Positions 32,801 through 44,303 of a stretch of 64,000 nucleotides of DNA are shown here, piece by piece (positions within the stretch are counted from its first letter, which is position 1; every line of letters starts with the position of its first letter). Origin of the DNA: Rosa chinensis. Lineage: Eukaryota; Streptophyta; Magnoliopsida; Rosales; Rosaceae. Location: positions 62,001 through 126,000 of the forward strand of contig NW_020126827.1 of NCBI RefSeq assembly GCF_002994745.2. Reading direction: 5' to 3'. Below the pieces are notes generated by a model that did no database searches, had not been told where the DNA came from, and saw only the letters and a program-made list of their open reading frames with translations. The position numbers and the translations under genes were made by a program.

Positions 32801-35471
32801 AGAAGCCCAAAGACGTCTACATCCGCCCATGATGAAGGTGGTTCAAGACGAGGTGATCAAGTTGCTAGATTGTGGGGTGATCTACCCCATTTCTGATAGT
32901 AAGTGGGTCTCTCCTGTGCAAGTGGTGCCCAAGAAGTCTGGGGTGATAGTGGTGAAGAACGAGGAGAATGAGCTAGTGCCCCAGAGATTAGTCACTGGTC
33001 ACAGGGTATGTATCGACTACCGGAAGCTGAATGCCACAACAAGGAAGGATCATATGCCCTTGCCTTTTATTGACCAGATGTTGGAGCGCTTAGCGGGCCA
33101 TTCCTACTATTGCTTCTTGGACGGATATAGTGGGTACAACCAGATCTGCATAGCCCACGAGGATCAGGAGAAGACGACCTTCACATGCCCCTTTGGGACC
33201 TTTGCTTATAGGCGCATGCCCTTCGGCTTATGCAACGCACCAGGTACTTTCCAAAGATGTATGCTTTCCATTTTCTCAGAATACATTGAAAATATTATTG
33301 AAGTCTTTATGGACGACTTTAGTGTCTTTGGTAAAGATTTTGATACTTGTTTAGAGAATCTAGGATTGATACTTGAGAGGTGTGTAGAAACTAACCTTGT
33401 GCTGAATTGGGAGAAGTGTCACTTCATGGTGACACAAGGAATAGTGTTAGGACACATAATATCTAATAGGGGCATTGAGGTAGATAAGGCTAAGGTTGAT
33501 CTTGTACGTCACTTACCCTCCCCCACAACTGTGAGGGAGGTACGCTCTTTTCTTGGCCATGCAGGATTTTATAGGCGGTTCATCAAAGACTTCTCCAAGG
33601 TGGCGAGACCTATGTGTGCCCTATTGCAAAAGGACGTGCCCTTTGTGTTCAATGAGGATTGCAAGAAGGCGTTTGAAAAGCTCAAGGAGTTGTTGACCAC
33701 GGCCCCCATCATATGCCCTCCGGATTGGAGTCTACCCTTCGAGCTTATGTGTGATGCATCAGACTATGCTGTTGGAGCTGTGTTGGGCCAGAGGAAGGAT
33801 AAAAAGCCCTATGCTATTTACTATGCTTCTCGGACCCTCAACGACGCCCAGCTCAACTACTCCACCACTGAAAAAGAACTCTTGGCTGTAGTCTTTGCTT
33901 TAGATAAGTTTCGTTCTTATTTATTGCACTCTAAAGTAATTGTTTACTCTGACCATGCAGCCTTGAGATATCTGATGATCAAGAAGGAGGCCAAGCCCAG
34001 ATTAATTCGATGGATCCTGTTGCTTCAGGAATTTGACTTAGAGATCAAGGACAAGAAGGGCAGCGAGAATGTGGTGGCGGACCATTTGAGCAGGATAGTA
34101 CACGAGGAGGACGTCCAGCCCCTACAGGAAACTTTCCCAGATGAGCAGCTCTTTGGGATAGAGGTTAGTGTGCCCTGGTATGCGGATATAGTTAACTATT
34201 TAGTCACTAGGACATTTCCTGACACACTTTCCAAAGCTAGTAAGGATAAATTGAAGAAAATGGCTAGGCACTTTATTTGGGATGAGCCCTATTTATGGAA
34301 ACATTGTAGTGACCAAGTCATTAGGAGATGTGTCCCAGAGTCTGAGCATAGGTCAATTCTATCATTTTGCCATAGTGAGGCTTGTGGAGGCCACTTTGGG
34401 CCTCGTAGAACAGCCTTGAAGGTCTTAGATTGTGGATTTTATTGGCCCACTATCTTCAAGGATGCAAACTTGTTTTGTATTTCTTGTGATAGGTGCCAAC
34501 GGACTGGTAATCTTGGCCCAAAAGATCAAATGCCCATGAGCCCAATAATAAATGTAGAAATTTTTGATGTTTGGGGCATTGACTTTATGGGCCCATTTCC
34601 CTCGTCTAATGGTTGTTTATATATACTATTGGCTGTGGACTATGTATCAAAGTGGGTGGAAGCAAAAGCCACCAGGACTAACGATTCAAAAGTGGTTGCA
34701 GGTTTCTTGAAAACTAACATATTTTCCAGGTTTGGAGTGCCACGTGTGCTAATCAGTGATGGAGGTTCTCACTTTTGTAACCGTACAATCGAGGCTTTGC
34801 TGAAGAAGTATGGGGTAACCCATAAGGTGTCCACGCCCTACCACCCTCAGACCAGTGGCCAAGCAGAGGTATCCAACAGGGAGATCAAGAGGATACTTGA
34901 GAAGACAGTGGGCCCGACAAGGAAGGATTGGAGCCAGAGATTGGATGATGCGTTGTGGGCCTACAGAACGGCCTACAAGACGCCTATTGGGATGTCTCCC
35001 TTTAGGTTGGCCTACGGAAAGGCATGCCACCTTCCAGTGGAGCTAGAGCACAAGGCTTGGTGGGCTGTCCAGAAGTTCAACATGGATTATGATGAAGCGG
35101 GCCTACATAGGAAGCTACAGCTAAATGAGCTTGAGGAGATAAGGAATGAGGCCTACGATGCTTCATGGATCTACAAGGAGAAGACAAAGGCCTACCATGA
35201 CAAAATGATTCGCGGAAAAAGCTTCCAAGTGGGCCAGAAAGTTCTGTTATTCCATTCCAGACTTAAGCTATTCCCGGGTAAACTTCGTTCTCGTTGGGTT
35301 GGTCCATTTATAGTTACAAATGTGTTTACTCATGGTGCTGTAGAGATCAAGAGTGAGAAGACGGGGAAGGAGTTCAAGGTAAATGGGCATCGTCTCAAGC
35401 CCTACTATGAGTCCTTGGTGGGGCACACATTGGAAGAGATACCCCTCCAGGAGGCACCCCATGACGTGTGA
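29814..35471 (+). CDS. gag-pol: gag-pol polyprotein, Athila type (B2), intact
   Basis: 1885-residue polyprotein with every hallmark of an active element. It has a Glu-rich acidic stretch near 60-85, a gag core, a CCHC knuckle at 352-365, and a protease with D710 in DLGAS. Reverse transcriptase has FMDD at 1165-1168 and RNase H has D1314. Integrase has an HHCC zinc site and D1590-D1649-E1685 with 35 residues between the last two. The C-terminus has a GPF-type module and no chromodomain. Enzyme positions match the family A protein almost residue for residue, while gag and the linkers are much more diverged. No stop or frameshift is visible. Its 5' LTR lacks TATA and enhancer repeats, so transcription may be weak unless driven from outside. 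Confidence 0.95.
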   Translation: MSTVSDKTKELFEKLERAKQRAELTFSDRPPLERRYSQDSSYSGYNSSTRSTEEINKPDHSEEGEEQVLEEEEEEVTEEEEEEEHARVEQVQAPMAETIRQLSNPTGGGAAPLCIAYPEPGEGLNDDFQLKSGFLHHLPKFHGMSSEDTNKHLKEFEFVCGSMCPKGADINILKMKAFPFTLEDKAKTWLFELPAGTINTWDRMKGEFLTKYFPASKVTVLRKQISGITQGHEENFCNYWDRFKSLVASCPNHGMSEGSLLTYFYEGLTANERGLLDAAAGGSFMDKTPADAKVLLTNRALNYQQYEGVLSSQRRVHEVSTNSALEDKVNKMSTLLSQVLNVNGGGAMAQVCGMCSTQGHPTDKCPQLASPEEWESVNALGYQGGQGGPRYNPYSNTYNPGLRDHPNFRWANNDNTLRPPQGPGQNSQRPPGLFLRPQVPQAFGIPNSVPPPPVSNTLNAPNYDELLKSLATGQQQLNTATQALVVGQATHSKDIAELKNQMGQVVDFMGRIAETGKLPSNTVPNPRNEHAQAIITRSGRVLVDPPKSHKKAQAAHNEEEDVVEVSKKDVEKDPATTRVEVDLPQAEAPKGTIPNSSGLVKTNPVVSIPFPSRFSKTKKDKSDQEILEIFKKVQVNMPLIECIKQVPKYAKFLKELCTTRRQTREKEVVKMSETVSAVIQRKLPPKLKDPGSFSVPCIIGDTRFENVMLDLGASINVMPYNLYVSLGLGPLKRDNVVIQLADRSNKYPQGYVEDVLVQVNHLIFPADFYVLDMEESPLNTTPLLLGRPFMRTARTKIDVYKGTLTMEFDGDVIRFNILEAMRYPVSDLKPCFAIDVVDSLAQVFSEAMVEDELALTLEEGVRYDENGEPIPKVEWDVEEPRVIKTVASLEAQPIKRSISYLSIPVSTNKMLPSIVQAPKLELKVLPEHLKYAYLGENETLPVIISSTLEVEQERKLVDVLKKHKTAIGWTLADIKGISPTTCVHRILLEDGAKPTREAQRRLHPPMMKVVQDEVIKLLDCGVIYPISDSKWVSPVQVVPKKSGVIVVKNEENELVPQRLVTGHRVCIDYRKLNATTRKDHMPLPFIDQMLERLAGHSYYCFLDGYSGYNQICIAHEDQEKTTFTCPFGTFAYRRMPFGLCNAPGTFQRCMLSIFSEYIENIIEVFMDDFSVFGKDFDTCLENLGLILERCVETNLVLNWEKCHFMVTQGIVLGHIISNRGIEVDKAKVDLVRHLPSPTTVREVRSFLGHAGFYRRFIKDFSKVARPMCALLQKDVPFVFNEDCKKAFEKLKELLTTAPIICPPDWSLPFELMCDASDYAVGAVLGQRKDKKPYAIYYASRTLNDAQLNYSTTEKELLAVVFALDKFRSYLLHSKVIVYSDHAALRYLMIKKEAKPRLIRWILLLQEFDLEIKDKKGSENVVADHLSRIVHEEDVQPLQETFPDEQLFGIEVSVPWYADIVNYLVTRTFPDTLSKASKDKLKKMARHFIWDEPYLWKHCSDQVIRRCVPESEHRSILSFCHSEACGGHFGPRRTALKVLDCGFYWPTIFKDANLFCISCDRCQRTGNLGPKDQMPMSPIINVEIFDVWGIDFMGPFPSSNGCLYILLAVDYVSKWVEAKATRTNDSKVVAGFLKTNIFSRFGVPRVLISDGGSHFCNRTIEALLKKYGVTHKVSTPYHPQTSGQAEVSNREIKRILEKTVGPTRKDWSQRLDDALWAYRTAYKTPIGMSPFRLAYGKACHLPVELEHKAWWAVQKFNMDYDEAGLHRKLQLNELEEIRNEAYDASWIYKEKTKAYHDKMIRGKSFQVGQKVLLFHSRLKLFPGKLRSRWVGPFIVTNVFTHGAVEIKSEKTGKEFKVNGHRLKPYYESLVGHTLEEIPLQEAPHDV

Positions 35472-35518
35472 ACAAGGAGAAGAGTCCAGGCTGAAGGACT
35501 ATAAATATTAAGCGCTAC

Positions 35519-35534
35519 ATGGGAGGCAACCCAT
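35519..35534 (+). promoter_or_regulatory. Conserved post-stop hairpin (B2)
   Basis: ATGGG-AGGCAA-CCCAT, 47 nt after the stop, the same spacing as in A1, D and E. Confidence 0.6.
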
Positions 35535-35674
35535 TTCAATCGAAGCTGTGGAGGAGCCATCAACGAGAGTTTGAAATTTCTATCCCTTCACTTGCTTCGG
35601 TTGAATTGTACTTGTGTCTTTATTTGTTTGTTTATTTTACCCTTCTCTTATTTTCGTAGCCCCCCATATTTAGG
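35535..35674 (+). other. B2 3' region, first part
   Basis: Start of the family B 3' non-coding region, ending in the target site TTAGG. It resumes at 37453 after the solo LTR and stops at 37479, so only about 230 bp of the usual 1.8 kb is left. Confidence 0.85.
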
Positions 35675-37457
35675 TGATGCGGCTGAAATAGCCTCACAAT
35701 TTAACCCTGCAAAATGTAGTTGTCAGTATAGGATAAGCAGGGATCGTTCAGTCCGGGGATTGTAGGGTACACCTACACAAAAAGGTCAATTAACAAATAA
35801 AAGAATAAAATGGGGGGTTTTGAAATTTGGTTCCTAATCTACTTAAAATAAAAACAAAACAAATAAAACTATATACAATGATCGACTTCCCTAACCTAGA
35901 CCAATACCACTCGGAAATTACTAAGTGTAAAAACAGAAAATTCATTTCAACATGCTACAAAAATGTGCCCACCTTAAATGCCTAGATAAGAGCCAAAATG
36001 AAAAGCCTCAGCGGATCAATCCATTTATCTGATTCGTTCTAATGTAGGTTTGGATCGGAAAAGTCCTTACCAAGCCTAATACTACTAAATTTCGAAAACA
36101 CTCAGCGTTATTCTCTTAACTAGTAGTATTATCTAACCCTCGAATCAACTCACACGTGCAAATTAACCATTAGACATAGAATTTAACACGTAATTTCCAG
36201 AATCGTTTAACCATTGAACATAGTTTTTACCACTTTTTAGAACTAATTGCTACTTGTTTAACTCAGCGCCTTAACAAATAACAATTACTCTTGGCAAATT
36301 AAGAAAACACACAAGAACTCTCACCATTATTCTAGCATGCAAACTTATTAACCTAACTCTGAAAATTACCTAAACACGTAAAAGGGCACAAGATTGTAAC
36401 ATGCATCATAAAAGAATTCTCGAAATTAACTCAATAATAAACTGAAAATCTCAAAAATATTAATAAAAATATTCTGAAAATTTCATGTCTCCAATTACAC
36501 AACTCACAAATTGAAACACACAAAACCGAAACAAAAATTATAAGTAGAGTCATAGTTACACTTTGAAGCTTTCCTCAGCGGCTTAGCAACAAGGTGATGA
36601 ACTTGTCTCTGCTTTGGTGGTGGAGCGTCCTTGACTCAGCGCCTAAGAGCTTTGTAGATTGATGGATGGATGGTGTCACGGTCTTGTAGGATATGGAGGT
36701 TTGAGGAGTGAATTGGGTAGTCTTGGAATGATCTTGGCTGGGAAGTGATCTTGGCTGGGAAGTGATCTTTGGTTGGGAAGTGATCTTTGGTTGGGAAGTG
36801 ATGCAAATTCAGTTCTGGACGTTGCCTATTTATAGGGGAGCATTGGTTGGCTTTCCCAACTGAAACGTCTTCTTTATGGCCTTAACTCCTCTCATAATGG
36901 GGCAATTCCTTTAATTTCCAAGCTGAAACATCTTTCTCTTATTTATTTTTCCAGCTGAAACATCTTTTTCTTTTATTCCTCAACTGAAAACGTCTTTTCT
37001 CCTTTATTCCCCAACTGAAAACGTTTTTCTCTTATTTATTTTCCAGCGGAAACATCTTTTCTTTTATTCCTCAACTGAAAACATCTTTTCTCCTTTATTT
37101 CCCTTCTTCATTGCTTGGTCAAATATCTTAATGCTTTATTTTATGACTCCATCATTGCTGTTTCCAAGAGTTCAACCAGGCAACGTTTCCTACAACAAGC
37201 AGGAGAATATCAGAATTTTCTAGAGAAAATAAAGGGAAATTAAAATGTAAAGACCGCAAAAATAGTTGACAGTTAGGAATCCTGATCCAGCTAGGATTTT
37301 TCATGAATTTTACTTTTTTCGCCTATTTCACTCCAAACACTCAACAAGACTTTCAAAATGACTTAATGACTCAAAACACTAAACTAAGGGAGAAATAAGG
37401 CTAAAATGAGGCACATAATTAATAATATCGTCACACTTTTTTGCTCCTATCATTAGG
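35670..37457 (-). mobile_element. Solo LTR of family B with target-site duplication
   Basis: A complete minus-strand LTR (35675-37452, 1778 bp, TG...CA) flanked by TTAGG on both sides (35670-35674 and 37453-37457). The B1 3' region shows the uninterrupted site. Internal sequence was presumably lost by LTR-LTR recombination after insertion. It retains the TATA box (near 36830) and the tandem array. Confidence 0.93.
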
Positions 37458-37479
37458 GTCTATATACCATATTTTTTGC

Positions 37480-38147
37480 TGTTTTCAGTTGAGGAATAAA
37501 AGAAAAAGATGTTTCAGCTGGAAAAATAAATAAGAGAAAGATGTTTCAGCTTGGAAATTAAAGGAATTGCCCCATTATGAGAGGAGTTAAGGCCATAAAG
37601 AAGACGTTTCAGTTGGGAAAGCCAACCAATGCTCCCCTATAAATAGGCAACGTCCAGAACTGAATTTGCATCACTTCCCAACCAAAGATCACTTCCCAAC
37701 CAAAGATCACTTCCCAGCCAAGATCACTTCCCAGCCAAGATCATTCCAAGACTACCCAATTCACTCCTCAAACCTCCATATCCTACAAGACCGTGACACC
37801 ATCCATCCATCAATCTACAAAGCTCTTAGGCGCTGAGTCAAGGACGCTCCACCACCAAAGCAGAGACAAGTTCATCACCTTGTTGCTAAGCCGCTGAGGA
37901 AAGCTTCAAAGTGTAACTATGACTCTACTTATAATTTTTGTTTCGGTTTTGTGTGTTTCAATTTGTGAGTTGTGTAATTGGAGACATGAAATTTTCAGAA
38001 TATTTTTATTAATATTTTTGAGATTTTCAGTTTATTATTGAGTTAATTTCGAGAATTCTTTTATGATGCATGTTACAATCTTGTGCCCTTTTACGTGTTT
38101 AGGTAATTTTCAGAGTTAGGTTAATAAGTTTGCATGCTAGAATAACA
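37480..38147 (+). repeat. Family B LTR fragment, plus strand
   Basis: Middle of an LTR (about offset 461-1123 of 1775), beginning TGTTTTCAGTTGAGG and including the TATA box near 37643. It is joined to the truncated B2 3' region on the left and to filler on the right. Confidence 0.88.
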
Positions 38148-38230
38148 TGCATCAAACAGGTGCCTAAATAAACGTCTTCTCTCTTGTTCTTTTATTTGCA
38201 CGTGTGTGTTTGCTTTTTATTCTTTTAAAT
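38148..38230. other. Patchwork filler at the second LTR inversion point
   Basis: The first 23 nt (38148-38170) match gag-pol of B2 at 31737-31759. Next, 38172-38189 repeats the 18-nt string of the first filler. The rest is made of short strings also found in the LTR (for example ATTTGCACGTGTG). This mosaic is read directly; the repair mechanism is inferred. Confidence 0.72.
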
Positions 38231-39266
38231 GAATTCTCAAAATTAACTCAATATTAAACTGAAAATCTCAAAAATATTAATAAAAATATTCTGAAAATTT
38301 CATGTCTCCAATTACACAACTCTCAAATTGAAACACACAAAACCGAAACAAAAATTATAAGTAGAGTCATAGTTACACTTTGAAGCTTTCCTCAGCGGCT
38401 TAGCAACACGGTGATGAACTCGTCTCTGCGATGGTGGTGGAGCGTCCTTGACTCAGCGCCTTAGAGCTTTGTAGATTGATGGATGGATGGTGTCACGGTC
38501 TTGTAGGTGATGGAAGTTTAAGGAGTGAATTGGGCAGTCTTGGAATGGTTTTTGGCCAGGAAGTGATAGGCAATGAATTATCTTGGCTGGGAAGTGATCT
38601 TGGCTGGGAAGTGATGCCAATTCAGTTCTGGACGTTGCCTATTTATAGGGGAGCATTGGTTGGCTTTCCCAACTGAAACGTCTTCTTTATGGCCTTAACT
38701 CCTCTCATAATGGGGCAATTCCTTTAATTTCCAAGCTGAAACGTCTTTCTCTTATTTATTTTTCCAGCTGAAACATCTTTTTCTTTTATTCCTCAACTGA
38801 AAACATCTTTTCTCCTTTATTCCCCAACTGAAAACGTCTTTCTCTTATTTATTTTCTAGCTGAAACGTCTTTCTCTTTTATTCCTCAACTGAAAACATCT
38901 TTTCTCCTTTATTTCCCTTCTTCATTGCTTGGTCAAATATCTTAATGCTTTATTTTATGACTCCATCATTGCTGTTTCCAAGAGTTCAACCAGGCAACGT
39001 TTCCTACAACAAGCAAGAGAATATCAGAATTTTCTAGAGAAAATAAAGGGAAATTAAAATGTAAAGACCGCAAAAATAGTTGACAGTTAGGAATCCTGAT
39101 CCAGCTAGGATTTTTCATGAATTTTACTTTTTCCGCCTATTTCACTCCAAACACTCAACAAGACTTTCAAAATGACTTAATGACTCAAAACACTAAACTA
39201 AGGGAGAAATAAGGCTAAAATGAGGCACATAATTAATAATATTGTCACACTTTTTTGCTCCTATCA
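38231..39266 (-). repeat. Family B LTR, outer part (likely original end of B1 5' LTR)
   Basis: Minus-strand LTR from its middle to its TGATAGGAGC start. It is followed by the TSD AGTAG (39267-39271) that matches 12769-12773, so this piece is the original right boundary of the B1 insertion. It contains the tandem array and TATA box. It overlaps in content with 22495-23720 by about 500 bp, so the break was not a simple insertion. Confidence 0.88.
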
Positions 39267-39271
39267 AGTAG
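39267..39271 (+). repeat. Target-site duplication AGTAG, right copy
   Basis: Matches 12769-12773 and restarts the A1 3' LTR. Confidence 0.9.
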
Positions 39272-39877
39272 TAAAGGTTTTGTACAAAAATCGAATTTAA
39301 TCAAAGAAGATTGCAATTAGGTGGACTTTTTCATACTAAGTTGCACATTTGAGTTGATAGCCTTTCTAGGTGTTTATTGCGTTAAACATGACATGATTGA
39401 CTAGCTTTCTAGGGCTTGATTGCATGTTTGATAGAATTAATCTAGGTGCTTTCACTTAGGTTAATTAGCATTGAAAGTAAAATATGGGAAATTGTTTGCT
39501 TTTGAACGTTTCACATGATCAACTCCTCTTGCATGACTATGATGAACAATGATGAACTTGAATTAATTTTAATCATGAGTTTCGACTTTGATCTTTGTTC
39601 TTGCATTCCATTTGTATTTTTATGTTTTTCGCATTTTAATTATTTAGGTAACTTAGATTTTATTTTCGGAAATTAAAACCAAAAACCAAAAACTCCCCTT
39701 TTTTTTCATAAACATGTCTATATTTTGTAAATATTATACTTTGTTTTAATTTTAATTGTTTAATTGTTTGACAATGACAGGTGTACCCTCAATCCCCGGA
39801 ATAGAACGATCCCTATTTACTTTATACTACTAATGACATTTCAGGGTTAAATTGGTCGCTCGATAAAAGCGACACCA
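39272..39877 (+). repeat. A1 3' LTR, right part
   Basis: Continues the A1 3' LTR and matches 1093-1698 of the 5' LTR, ending GCGACACCA. The next five bases, ATTCT, should be the A1 target-site duplication; its partner is upstream of the window. Confidence 0.94.
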
Positions 39878-40408
39878 ATTCTTTGGTGTTTTTTTAGGGA
39901 AAGTAGTTAGAGTTAGTTTTGACTTAGTATTTTATATTTGACTTGGTCAATAATTTGTTTTCTTAGTAATTAAGTAATCCTAATTAGTATATAACTAGGA
40001 ATCCTTGTTGTATATGGTTTTCTAATGTGATATGGATTTGTAAATTGTGTATAAATAGGAGTAGGATTCCCAAAACCTTTTCTAACTCAAATTCTCTCTT
40101 TCTTTCGAAATCTATGTCTATATATACTTGTATATTTTGTTATTCTCTCATTCCTTACTCTCTAATTCGTGACACATGTATGTGTGCTCTCTAATTCTTT
40201 GTTGTTCCTTTGTTGTTTCGAAAATCTATGCATGCTTGTACTTGTAAAAATTCTAATTTTCGTGAAACTTGTAAATTTGTATATTCTTGTCTTTAATTTG
40301 TTTCTCACATGTTAGCACCCTCAATCCCCGGCTTGAACGATCCCTGCTTATTCTATACTAACAACTACATTTTTCAGGGTTTAAATTGGCGATGCTTTGC
40401 ACGTATCA
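39878..40408 (+). repeat. LTR fragment F, third Athila-like family (right part)
   Basis: 531 bp with a TATA box (TATAAATA at 40050-40057), a U5 block TCAATCCCCGG and a CA end (GCACGTATCA). It is unlike the A and B LTRs in U3. No PBS follows, so it is a 3' or solo LTR. Its left part was probably separated by the A1 insertion and lies upstream of the window. Confidence 0.72.
40050..40057 (+). promoter_or_regulatory. TATA box of LTR F
   Basis: TATAAATA in a GTATAAATAGGAG context, similar in form to the family B box. Confidence 0.6.
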
Positions 40409-41053
40409 ACGATGAACGACAAGTGTGGGGTGGGGAAAAACCAAGAAAAAGAAAGAAGATTGCCGTGAAAAATGAATGAAAGAAAATGAAAAAAAAAAGA
40501 AAAAAAAAAACGAAAGAAAGAAAAACGGCAAAAGAGGAGACAAATTGAAAAGAAAACTCTTGGGAAATTGTTGAAGTGTGGTTTTGGACTTTCAAATTTG
40601 TAGAAGGCTCAAATATGAAAATTATGCCTTTGTCCATTCCCATGTTGGTTAGAGTGAAGGTTCGGCCCAAAACAATGATATTTGGCGTACAGAAATGATG
40701 ACATAAGGTGGTCCTTATATGCTCTGCTAGGTCCTTAGGATTTTTGTATCCTTAATCTTCATTTTGAAAACCCTAGCTTAGCCCCATTACAACCTGTTTT
40801 AAGTGCTTACTTGATCCTTGAGATGGGCAGCCTTTGGTTAGTGGAGTCAGTTACGCAGTCGAGCTTATGGTTTTGGTCCATTTGTGCACTTAGTCATTTC
40901 ATGAGGTCTTTAAAAATTCTTCACAAAATGCGTTTATTGATGAAATATGCAAGCTATTTGTTGCCTTACAATTTGTTCTCTTGCATATACTTGAGTGTGA
41001 AGCTTTTAAGCATAGCCATTTCTGAGAGAAAAATCGAGAGTATGCCCTGTGAG
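40409..41053 (+). mobile_element. B0, old family B 3'-region fragment
   Basis: Collinear with B3 26918-27553 (for example AGTGTGGGG then a purine tract, later GTTGGTTAGAGTGAAGG) but more diverged. Interrupted on the left by F and on the right by D. It is the oldest layer visible. No gene. Confidence 0.85.
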
Positions 41054-42285
41054 TGATACGCTCAAAGCAAGCATATAATTTAACCCTAGAAATATCATTA
41101 GTAGTATAAGCAAGTAGGGATCGTTCTATTCCGGGGATTGAGGGTACACCTGTCAATGTAAGACAATTTAAACAATTAAAATAAAAACAAAGTATACTAT
41201 TCACATATAAACACTATTCACGAATTTAGGGGGGTTTTAGGTTTTTGGTTTTTCGAAAATTAAAAACAAGAATTAAAACTAAGTATAAACAAAAACACAA
41301 ATACAAGAATGAAATGTAAGAAACAAAGATTAAAACCAAGTTCATGATTAAATTCGAATTAACCTTACATTGTTCTTCCAAGTCATGTGAAAGGAGTTGA
41401 TCATGTGAAACATTAGAAAGCAAACGATTTCCCATATTTTACTTTCAACGCTAATTAATCTAAGTGAAAGCACAAAGACTAATCCTATCAAACATGTAAT
41501 CAAGCCCTAGAAAGCTAGTCAATCATACACATTCAACGCAAGAAACACAAAGAAAGGCTATCAACTCAAGTGCACAACTTAGTATGAATAAGTTCACCTA
41601 ATTGCAATTTTTTTCAATTGAATTCGATTTTTGTCCAAAACCTTTACTACTTTCGATTTAAGTTACACAAAACAAAAAGTTGATTTCATGTGCTTAAATC
41701 TAGCACCATTCATATCAAAACCCTAAGTGTTTCGAACCACATAAGATTAAAATACTAAAGAAATCTATAAAGCAAATTCAATCGAACAATCACACATAAG
41801 CAACTTTAGAATCACAACATAGAATTCGAAATCCTTTATTCAATCATAAAATTTCAGATTATAAACCTTGTTCAAACATAAACGTTAACTAGAACAACTT
41901 CCAACGAAATCAAACAAGAAGAATCAAAAGTGATTACAAGAAAGAAGGTTGAATTACACCGTGAATGGAGATATGGACGAATAACTTGAATGATGAACGA
42001 ATGAAACTTGAAAGCAAGCTTCAAAGTGCACGGCTTCAAGGTGGAATGGTGGAGATGCTCACGGCCTAGTCCTTGCTTCTTCCTTCCTTGCTTGAAAACG
42101 CCAAAGGTTGAACTAGAGAATGGAGAGAGCTTTCGCGTGTAGAGAGAATTTTCTGAATTGTAAAAGTGATTCTTTGAGACGTCTAGGGTGTAGTGTATAT
42201 ATAGGGGACGGCATGTCTTGGTCTCCAAGCCGTGTGTTTTCTGATTTATTTTCCAAGGAATTAAATTAATAATTCCACATGCCTT
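41054..42285 (-). repeat. D 3' LTR, outer part
   Basis: Minus-strand LTR; read in its own direction it ends GCGTATCA. It has U5 TCAATCCCCGG and a TATA box at 42196-42203. Together with 46842-47764 it makes about 2.15 kb, a normal family A LTR length. Confidence 0.88.
42196..42203 (-). promoter_or_regulatory. TATA box of D LTR
   Basis: TATATATA after CCCC on the minus strand, equivalent to 541 in A1. Confidence 0.55.
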
Positions 42286-42999
42286 TGATAGGAGCATTTT
42301 AATGCGACGTTTTAACTGTTATTTCCCTATATTTTCTGCGTTATTTCCTTAATAAAACTCTGTTTAGGAAAGTTTCCATTCTTCGAATGGGAAAGTTCCT
42401 AATTGTAGAAAGTTTCTGTTTTGTAATTTCTATTTTCCATTTTTAGAAAGTTTCCATTTTAGTTTAAGAAAGTTTCCATTTCTTATTTTAGAAAGCTTCT
42501 ATTTTCAGGTTTTTGGAATAAATAAGCTGAATTGAGTTCATAAATGGAACGAGAAGCTTCATGAAGATGACATGGTAAGGAGAGAATCAAGGAAGAGTTT
42601 TTTTTTTTAAAAAGGAAAATATATTTTCCTTGGGGATTAAATTTGCCGTGTAATACTTAAGGAAAAACAAGGTGACAACGTGGGAATTAAAGATGATTGA
42701 TTGAGGATTCAAAGGAGATATTTTTGGGAGACTTTTAAGGAAGAAATATTGTTGGAGGAATAATTTGGTGTGATTGCCAACGTGAAAAATCAGAAATAAT
42801 CAAGAAGGTGACGCCAAGAGAGATTCAAGGGAAATTCTTAAGGAAAGAAAATATGTGTGCAGCAAGAAAAGGTCTCAAAGGCGTCTAGATTCATCCCTAA
42901 ATTCCCTAAAGGAATGTTAGCCGAAATTCATGAAGAAAATCAGAATAATTTCAAGGAAATTCGGCAATTAAATATTAGGGAGGTATTTTAGAGAATTTT

Positions 43000-43080
43000 G
43001 ATTGGTTGGAACACATCACAAGGCTTACTTGGCATTCTATGATTGGTTGGACCACATCACAAGCTTACTTGGCGAATTCT
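43000..43080 (+). repeat. 41-bp tandem duplication in C U3
   Basis: Two units beginning GATTGGTTGGA and containing ACATCACAAG and CTTACTTGGC, with a few differences. Other LTRs of the family carry one unit. It lies just upstream of the TATA box. Confidence 0.75.
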
Positions 43081-43137
43081 CATTGGTGGAAGCTATGTAG
43101 AAATTTCTGATTGCTTTGTGAACCCTAGCCGTGCTCC

Positions 43138-43146
43138 TATATATAC
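43138..43146 (+). promoter_or_regulatory. TATA box of C LTR
   Basis: TATATATAC followed by TCCCC, same setting as in other family A LTRs. Confidence 0.6.
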
Positions 43147-44285
43147 TCCCCTCTTTGATGTTGAGAGGGGTTCCACACACCTTAGAAAAATTCAGAAAAA
43201 TTATATTGTTGCCGTGAGCTTCTCCCATCTTCTCTCCATCCTCTAAAGCAAGCCACGGAGTTCAAGCAAGGCCGAAGGGAGAAGAAGGAGCCGTGACCTA
43301 TTCCTCCACCATCCACCATTGAAGACTTGCTTTCAAGCTTCAAGGATCACAACAAAAATCATCCATCCTCATCTTCTATCCACGGTGTAATTCAACCTCT
43401 ACTTTGTAACCTTTGTTTGAATTTCGTTGGTTTTGTTTTAGTTGACATTCATGATTGAACAAAGTTATTATTTCTGGAATTTTTATGATTAAATGAGAAT
43501 TTCGACTCTTATATTGTAATTCGAGAGTTGCTTATGTGAGTTTGTTTAATTAAATTTGCTTTATAGATATCTTTTGTATTTTAATCTTATGTGGTTCGAA
43601 ACACTTAGGGTTTTGATATGAATGGTGCTAGATTTAAGAACATGAAATCAACTTTTTGTTTTGTGTAACTTGAATCGAAGTAGTAAAGGTTTTGGACAAA
43701 AATCGAATTTAATTAAAGAGGATTGCAATTAGGTGGACTTTTTCATACTAAGTTGCACACTTGAGTTGATAGCCTTTCTATGTGTGTAATGCGTTAAACA
43801 TGTCATGATTGACTAGCTTTCTAGGGCTTGATTACATGTTTGATAGGATTAATCTTTGTGCTTTCACTTAGGTTAATTAGCATTGAAAAGTAAAAAATGG
43901 GAAATTATTTGCTTTCGAATATTTCACATGATCAACTCCTTTCTCATGACTTAGATGAACAATATTAGGGTTTAATCGAATTTTAATCATATGTTTCAGT
44001 TTTGATCTTTGTTCTCTCATTCCATCTTTGTATTTATGTTTTTGCATTTTAATTCTTTTGTTTACTTAATTTATTTTCGAAAACCCAAAAACAAAATCTC
44101 CCCCCTTTTCGTAAATAATGTTTATACTTGTGAATATTATACTTTGTTTTAATTTTAATTGTTTGTTTGTCCTACATTGACAGGTGTACCCTCAATCCCC
44201 GGAATAGAACGGTCCCTATTTGCTTATACTACTAACGATATTTTCAGGGTTAAATTATGCGCTCGCTTTTGGGCACATCAATTTT

Positions 44286-44303
44286 TTGCGCCGTTGCCGG
44301 GGA
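44286..44303 (+). promoter_or_regulatory. Primer-binding site of C with one mismatch
   Basis: TTGCGCCGTTGCCGGGGA differs from the other PBS copies by G to T at position 2, which pairs with the CCA end of tRNA-Asp. The U5 TCAATCCCCGG to PBS complementarity is intact. Confidence 0.8.

Larger units (their letters stand above)
27833..37479 (+). mobile_element. Element B2, family B with intact gag-pol
   Basis: 5' LTR (promoter-deleted), PBS (28693-28710), leader, intact gag-pol (29814-35471) and a truncated 3' region interrupted by a solo LTR. After 37479 the 3' region stops and a mid-LTR fragment begins, so no PPT or true 3' LTR is left. It is coding-competent but structurally incomplete. Confidence 0.9.
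42286..44280 (+). repeat. C 5' LTR (1995 bp)
   Basis: TGATAGGAGCATTTTAATGC start and GGGCACATCA end. Related to but clearly diverged from the A1 and E LTRs. TATA box at 43138-43146. A 41-bp tandem duplication lies at 43000-43080. Confidence 0.9.

Noticed and set aside
39878..40408. Complete solo LTR with its own TSD
   Set aside because: No matching five-base flanks could be found; the A1 end and ACGAT on the right do not pair, so the left part is likely outside the window.
41872..42297. 141-codon minus-strand ORF
   Set aside because: Lies in the D LTR and crosses the junction into C; an accident of the insertion.
43037..43246. Short ORFs on both strands in the C LTR
   Set aside because: They lie over the TATA box and a tandem duplication; no coding evidence.
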